A program made the position numbers and the translations under genes. Under the pieces are notes generated by a model. It did not search any database and was not told the origin of the DNA. It was given only the letters and a program-made list of their open reading frames with translations. A DNA stretch of 64,000 bases from Geomonas sp. RF6 (lineage in GTDB: Bacteria > Desulfobacterota > Desulfuromonadia > Geobacterales > Geobacteraceae): the NCBI RefSeq assembly GCF_021044625.1, contig NZ_CP087999.1:327001-391000 (forward strand), read 5' to 3'. Below, piece after piece: positions 61,550 to 64,000 of this stretch (positions are counted from its first letter, which is position 1; the number at the start of each line of letters is the position of its first letter).

Positions 61550-62440
61550 ATGGCCGAAGCAAACTACTCAGGGAAGACGCTGCGTGCGGCACTGGAGAGT
61601 GAGAAGCCGCTGCAGATGGTGGGGGCCATCAACGCCTACAGCGCCCTTCTCGCCGAGCGCTGCGGTTTCAGGGCGCTGTACCTTTCCGGCGCTGGTGTGG
61701 CGAATGCCTCGTGGGGGCTTCCCGATCTCGGCATGACCACACTAGGCGACGTGGTGGAAGACGTTCGACGGATAACGGCGGCGACAAAGCTGCCGCTCCT
61801 TGTCGATGCGGATACCGGATGGGGGCACGCCCTCATGATCGGCCGCACCGTTCGCGAACTGACCCGCGCCGGGGCAGCGGGAATGCACATAGAGGACCAG
61901 CTGCCTGCAAAGCGCTGCGGGCACCGCCCCGGGAAGGCGCTGGTAAGTACAGAGCGGATGGTAGAGCGGATTAAGGCGGCGGTGGACAGCCGCAGTGATG
62001 AGTCCTTTGTGGTCATGGCCCGGACGGACGCAGTCGCCGTCGAGGGGCTTGAGGCCGCCATAGAGCGAAGCTGCCGCTATCGCGAGGCAGGAGCCGATCT
62101 CCTCTTCCCGGAGGCGCTGACCGAACTCTCGCAGTACCGGCTCTTCGCCGACCGCGTCGGGCTGCCCCTTCTGGCCAACATGACCGAATTCGGCCTCACC
62201 CCGCTCTACAGCGTCTCCGAGCTTGCCTCGGCTGGAGTCGCCGTGGTGCTGTACCCCCTTTCCGCCTTCCGCGCCATGAACGCTGCGGCGCTGAAGGTGT
62301 ACCGGGCCATCCGGCAGGAAGGGACGCAGGCCTCCGTGCTCGATTTCATGCAGACCCGCGCAGAGCTCTACGACATCCTCAACTACCACCAGTTTGAGCA
62401 GATACTGGATGAGTCGCTCGAAAAGGAGGAGCCATCATGA
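61550..62440 (+). CDS. prpB: 2-methylisocitrate lyase
   Basis: 296 residues from the ATG at 61550, which has AAAGGAGAG upstream; an upstream frame to 61502 adds 16 poor residues. The PEP mutase/isocitrate lyase fold has the PrpB signature KRCGH with catalytic Cys123, metal ligand Asp87 ([10 protein letters not shown]), and HIEDQ. It splits 2-methylisocitrate into pyruvate and succinate, the last step of the methylcitrate cycle. Its stop overlaps the prpC start as ATGA. Confidence 0.95.
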   Translation: MAEANYSGKTLRAALESEKPLQMVGAINAYSALLAERCGFRALYLSGAGVANASWGLPDLGMTTLGDVVEDVRRITAATKLPLLVDADTGWGHALMIGRTVRELTRAGAAGMHIEDQLPAKRCGHRPGKALVSTERMVERIKAAVDSRSDESFVVMARTDAVAVEGLEAAIERSCRYREAGADLLFPEALTELSQYRLFADRVGLPLLANMTEFGLTPLYSVSELASAGVAVVLYPLSAFRAMNAAALKVYRAIRQEGTQASVLDFMQTRAELYDILNYHQFEQILDESLEKEEPS

Positions 62441-63564
62441 GCATGGAAAACTACAGCCCGGGGCTGGAAGGTGTCGTCGCCGGCACCACCGCCATCAGCA
62501 CGGTCGGGAAGAAAGGAAGAGGGCTGACGTACCGGGGCATTGCCATTGAAGATCTCGCCGGGCACGCCTCGTTCGAGGAAGTAGCGCACCTCTTGATCCA
62601 CGGCACCCTCCCGCAGGACGAGGCGGAACTGGACAGCTACCGCAAGCGGCTGACGGCACTTCGCGCACTCCCGGACGCGCTTCAGAGAGTACTGGAACAG
62701 CTACCTCCCACCGCGCACCCGATGGACGTGCTGCGCACCGGTTGCTCCGCCCTAGGGACGATGGAGCCGGAGGTGGGGGCGGGAAACGAGGAACAGGTAG
62801 CGGACCGGCTGGTCGCGCTCTTTCCTTCCATGCTCCTGCACTGGTACCAGTTTCACCGGAGCGGGGCGCGGCTGAGCGGCGCAAGCGACGAGCCGGGCAT
62901 TGCCGCCCATTTCCTGAGGCTGCTGCACGGGTCGCAGCCTGACGAGCTCAGGCAGCGGGCGGTGGATGTTTCCCTCATCCTCTACGCCGAGCATGAATTC
63001 AACGCCTCCACCTTCTCCGCGCGGGTCACCGCCTCCACCCTTTCCGACTTCTACTCCGCCATAACCTCCGCAATCGGCACGCTGCGCGGTCCTCTGCACG
63101 GAGGGGCCAACGAGGAGGCGATAAAGCTGATCGAGCGGTTCACCTCCCCCGACGACGCGCAGCAGGGGCTCATGCAGATGCTCGCCGCCAAGGAAAAGGT
63201 TATGGGGTTTGGTCATCGCATATATAAATATGCCGACCCCCGCTCCGCCATCGCGCGGGATTGGGCGCTGAGGCTGTGCGGCGGAGTGGGGGACGCGCGG
63301 CTTTGCGAGATCGCGGAGCGGATCGAGGAGGTCATGTACAAGGAAAAGAACCTCTTCCCCAACCTCGACTTCTACACCGCCATCGTCTATCGCCTCTGCG
63401 GGATACCGACAGAGATGTTCACCCCGCTCTTCGTCTTTGCGCGCGTCGCCGGCTGGTCCGCGCACATCATAGAGCAGCGCAGCGCCAACCGTATCTTCAG
63501 GCCGATCGCCGAATACGTGGGGCCCGAGCGGCAGGAATATGTGCCGATCGGGAAGAGGAGGTAA
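62437..63564 (+). CDS. prpC: 2-methylcitrate synthase / citrate synthase
   Basis: 375 residues, the short type II-like class of PrpC. Catalytic region motifs are [12 protein letters not shown] (His), [15 protein letters not shown] (second His and Arg) and [16 protein letters not shown] (Asp). It condenses propionyl-CoA (or acetyl-CoA) with oxaloacetate. The assignment to methylcitrate synthase rests on its place between prpB and prpD. It is coupled to prpB. A 316-base repeat-filled gap separates it from prpD. Confidence 0.93.
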   Translation: MSMENYSPGLEGVVAGTTAISTVGKKGRGLTYRGIAIEDLAGHASFEEVAHLLIHGTLPQDEAELDSYRKRLTALRALPDALQRVLEQLPPTAHPMDVLRTGCSALGTMEPEVGAGNEEQVADRLVALFPSMLLHWYQFHRSGARLSGASDEPGIAAHFLRLLHGSQPDELRQRAVDVSLILYAEHEFNASTFSARVTASTLSDFYSAITSAIGTLRGPLHGGANEEAIKLIERFTSPDDAQQGLMQMLAAKEKVMGFGHRIYKYADPRSAIARDWALRLCGGVGDARLCEIAERIEEVMYKEKNLFPNLDFYTAIVYRLCGIPTEMFTPLFVFARVAGWSAHIIEQRSANRIFRPIAEYVGPERQEYVPIGKRR

Positions 63565-63576
63565 ATCCAAAACATT

Positions 63577-63839
63577 TTGAACCGCAAAGACGCAAAGGAC
63601 GCAAAAAAAGATCGATCAGGGCGACAAGGTGCGGCTCGTTCCCAAGGTCATCTTGGGAACGCACTTGGGTGCAAAGCTCCGGCTTTGCATCCGCCTCAGC
63701 GGATATTGATGATCCGCGGTGCGAGGCACAGCCTCGGGGGCAATTGCGTTCCCAAGCTGGAGCTTGGGAACGAGTCGGAAAGGTGAAGAAGAGTCCTTCG
63801 CGGTTTTCCCCTTTGCGTCTTTGCGTCTTTGCGGTTCAA
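63577..63839. repeat. Composite nested inverted repeat between prpC and prpD
   Basis: Outer arms: 63577-63597 (starting TTGAACCGCAAAGACG) and 63819-63839 (CTTTGCGTCTTTGCGGTTCA plus one base) are perfect 21-bp complements, 221 bases apart. Inside is a 140-bp element (63635-63774) bounded by CTCGTTCCCAAG and CTTGGGAACGAG, with inner palindromes CCCAAGGTCATCTTGGG, GCAAAGCTCCGGCTTTGC and GTTCCCAAGCTGGAGC and its complement. The inner element shares its modules with 4375-4575. Frames through it give artefact peptides. Confidence 0.85.
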
Positions 63840-63880
63840 GCCTTTCCGCCTTTCGCTTTTGCCTTTGACAAGGAGGAGCC

Positions 63881-64000
63881 ATGATCAACAGTGCTGACGC
63901 AGACGTTAACCTGCGCCCGGAGCCGGACCGGGAGATGCAGGATATCGCAGAGTACGTGCTGAGCGACGCCGGCACCCCCGAAGCGTACGACACGGCACGC
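63881..64000 (+). CDS. prpD: 2-methylcitrate dehydratase PrpD, N-terminal part (runs off the window)
   Basis: The first 40 residues of a MmgE/PrpD-family protein: LRPEPDREMQDIAEYVL matches the opening of E. coli PrpD (IRPEFDREIVDIVDYV), and EAYDTAR follows at the same distance. AAGGAGGAG lies close upstream of the ATG at 63881. PrpD dehydrates 2-methylcitrate to 2-methyl-cis-aconitate, which an aconitase such as AcnB then hydrates. The gene continues beyond the window. Confidence 0.9.
   Translation, partial: MINSADADVNLRPEPDREMQDIAEYVLSDAGTPEAYDTAR

Overview
The window is a gene-dense, high-GC stretch of a bacterial chromosome. Gene content and order point to Geobacterales (Geobacter, Geomonas or Citrifermentans type, Desulfobacterota). 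The evidence is an atypical type II secretion operon next to ftsEX, the tig-clpP-clpX-lon block, a citramalate synthase next to aspartokinase, PrpBCD with AcnB, CydAB, and several families of short GC-rich repeats. No phage, insertion sequence, CRISPR array or rRNA is visible.

Layout. 1-2.3 kb: tail of a C4-dicarboxylate TRAP transporter operon (DctP-DctQ-DctM, plus strand). 2.4-4.4 kb: a chemoreceptor. 4.7-7.2 kb: acnB. 7.2-8.0 kb: gene-free, with a 190-bp tandem repeat. 8.0-13.8 kb (minus): a cohesin/dockerin-like surface protein, carboxy-terminal protease CtpA, an EnvC-like factor and FtsX-FtsE. 13.9-23.0 kb (minus): a hybrid type II secretion/type IV pilus operon (two pseudopilins, a secretin with a C-terminal cohesin domain, PilP/O/N/M-like proteins, GspE, GspF). 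23.1-24.1 kb: a glycosyltransferase and a 60-residue membrane protein. 24.2-24.8 kb: three tRNAs downstream of an HU gene. 24.9-30.5 kb: lon, clpX, clpP, tig. 30.8-33.8 kb: cydB, cydA and an Fe-S type Rrf2 regulator. 34.3-45.8 kb: a zinc-ribbon microprotein, a ComEA-like protein, cimA, lysC, tsaE, a CBS protein, nnrD, acpS, a hybrid histidine kinase and a gluzincin-type peptidase. 46-50.5 kb: dxs, ispA, xseB, xseA. 50.8-57.7 kb: a ParA-like ATPase with an unknown C-terminal half, a divergent polysaccharide deacetylase, a DUF4105-like protein with a lipoprotein, and a FemAB-like acyltransferase with a Cys-rich unknown. 57.9-61.2 kb (minus): pyruvate/2-oxoacid dehydrogenase E2, E1beta and E1alpha. 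61.5-64 kb (plus): prpB, prpC and the start of prpD.

How the genes work together. AcnB near the left end and PrpBCD at the right end supply methylcitrate-cycle enzymes. Dxs and IspA start isoprenoid synthesis. CimA and LysC feed isoleucine and aspartate-family amino acids. Tig, ClpP, ClpX and Lon form a protein quality-control operon. The secretion operon lies beside FtsEX, an EnvC-like protein and a cohesin/dockerin protein. Two nearby products carry cohesin modules and one also has a dockerin-like calcium loop, which suggests a surface-docking arrangement.

The less explored signals are the cohesin-secretin fusion, a 15-bp motif shared by the rrf2 and cydA upstream regions, a probably leaderless ParA-like gene, a perfect 21-bp inverted repeat enclosing a palindromic element between prpC and prpD, and several repeat families present in two or three copies here.
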